Assembly: GCA_945910005.1 (NCBI GenBank) | Contig: OX246741.1 | Span: 37,070,276 to 37,134,275 of the forward strand | Direction: 5' to 3' | Length of the DNA stretch: 64,000 nt | Source of the DNA: Isoperla grammatica | Taxonomy: Eukaryota; Arthropoda; Insecta; Plecoptera; Perlodidae | The notes under the pieces: model-generated | What the model was told of the DNA's origin: nothing | Seen by the model: only the letters and a program-made list of their open reading frames with translations | The model's database searches: none | Shown: piece after piece, positions 62,746 through 64,000 of the stretch | Position numbering within the stretch: the stretch's first letter is position 1 | Layout: each line of letters begins with the position of its first letter | Position numbers and translations under genes: made by a program

Positions 62746-64000
62746 ATTTCAGTATATCTACCACAAACTTCCAGTTTTAAGAGGAATCTTGCATACGGCT
62801 GGGATTCCTAAGGGTTTCAACCAAATTGCACAAATCGTTGTTTTAGAGCGTTTCAGGCTCCAATAAGCACAATTTGTCCATTTCGTGACATTTTAATAAC
62901 TTCTTTAGAATTTTCACCCTCCGTTGAAAATTAAATATTATAAATTGCATTCTTCAAGAGTATTATGAAAATGCATAAATTTAGTTCTTTGGTCGTTTTT
63001 GGTTTTAAAATGCATAAAATATAGAAATTGGCTTATTTCAGTCTATCTACCACAAACTTCCAGTTTTAAGAGGAATCTTGCATACGGCTGGGATTCCTAA
63101 GGGTATCAACCAAATTGCACAAATCGTTGTTTAAGAGCGTTTCAGGCTCCAATAAGCACACTTTGTCCATTTCGTCTTATTTCGCTAACTTCTTTGGAAG
63201 TTAAACCCTCCGTTTAAAAATAAGAATTATTGTATGCATTCTTCAAGAGTATTATAAAAATGCATAAATTCAGTTTTTTGGTCGTTTTTGGTTAAAAAAT
63301 GCATAAAACCTAGAAATTGGCTGATTTCAGTCTATCTACCACAAACTTCCAGTTTTAAGAGGAATCTGCCATACGGCTGGGATTCCTTAGGGTTTCAACC
63401 AAATTGCACAAATCGTTGTTTAAGAGCGTTTCAGGCTCCAATAAGCACAATTTGTCCATTTCGTTACATTTCGATAACTACTTTAGAAGTTACACCAACC
63501 GTTGAAAAATAAAAATGTTACTTTGCATTCTGCAACAGTATTATGAAAATGCATAAATTAAGTTTTTTTGGTTTTTGGTTAAAATATACATAAATTATAG
63601 AAATTGGCTGATTTCAGTCTATCTACCACAAACTTCCAGTTTTTAGAGGAATCTTGCATACAACTGGGATTCCTAAGGGTTTCAACCAAAGTTGACAAAT
63701 CGTTGTTTATGAGCGTTTCATGCTCCAATAAGCACAATTTTTCAATTTCGTCACATTTTAATATCTTCCTTAGAAGTAACACCCTCCATTGAAAAATAAG
63801 AATTATAGTTTGAATTCCTCAAGAGTATTATGAAAATGCATGAATTGAGTTTTTTGGTCGTTTTTGGTGAAAATATGCATAAAATATAGAAATTGGCTGA
63901 ATTCAGTCTTTCTACCACAAACTTCCAGTTTTAAGAGGAACTTGCATACGGCTGGGATTCCTAAGGGTTTCAAACAAATTGCATAAATCGTTGTTTTACA

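Larger units (their letters stand above)
42946..64000 (+). repeat. Satellite array block 6, about 73 more diverged monomers with higher-order repeats
   Basis: Monomers here keep the 289-bp period but vary more between neighbours than in the left half: class B copies read ctgcaagag, some have tttaataactt, others tattagcgtttcaggcctc. Specific multi-monomer patterns recur at offsets of about 2021, 3176, 4043, 4912 and 12131 bp, that is 7, 11, 14, 17 and 42 monomers. One monomer near 43286 has lost about 29 bp, including the palindrome. Open frames of 60-91 codons repeated throughout are by-products of the monomer. The array runs off the right edge. Confidence 0.96.

Overview
The window is a eukaryotic, almost certainly metazoan, satellite-DNA array of about 51.6 kb interrupted by four LTR-retrotransposon insertions. 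No host gene, tRNA, rRNA or CRISPR array is seen. The satellite is AT-rich and tandem, with a monomer of about 289 bp; the first two complete copies start at 2 and 291 and differ at 6 of 289 positions. Roughly 178 monomers are present, all in the same orientation. The retroelement proteins are Ty3/Gypsy-like in the style common in arthropods and other invertebrates, so an invertebrate genome (perhaps an insect) is my inference; the species cannot be named. The setting suggests pericentromeric or other constitutive heterochromatin.

Layout: 1-697 satellite; 698-5161 LTR element 1 (+ strand, 939-bp LTRs, TSD tact); 5162-7204 satellite; 7205-11583 LTR element 2 (coding on - strand, 354-bp LTRs, TSD cacc); 11584-21469 satellite; 21470-22593 a 1124-bp TG...CA insert with TSD agtt (probable solo LTR); 22594-26452 satellite; 26453-26652 assembly gap of Ns; 26653-40714 satellite; 40715-42945 a 2231-bp TG...CA insert with TSD agcg (probable solo LTR); 42946-64000 satellite, more diverged and strongly patterned into higher-order repeats.

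Both full-length retrotransposons keep LTRs, gag and the protease region but have lost the interior of pol (all or part of RT, plus RNase H and the integrase catalytic core), with the integrase C-terminal tail fused on. They are non-autonomous and would need enzymes in trans. Their LTR pairs differ at 7/939 and 1/354 positions, so both are young, and uninterrupted paralogous copies of both target sites survive elsewhere in the array.

The most notable points are: an 18-bp perfect palindrome in a major monomer class; higher-order repeats recurring at about 7, 9-11, 14, 17, 22 and 25 monomers, including a 4912-bp-offset duplication; the matching pol deletions in two unrelated Gypsy elements; and short matches to tRNA-Leu beside both LTRs of element 2.
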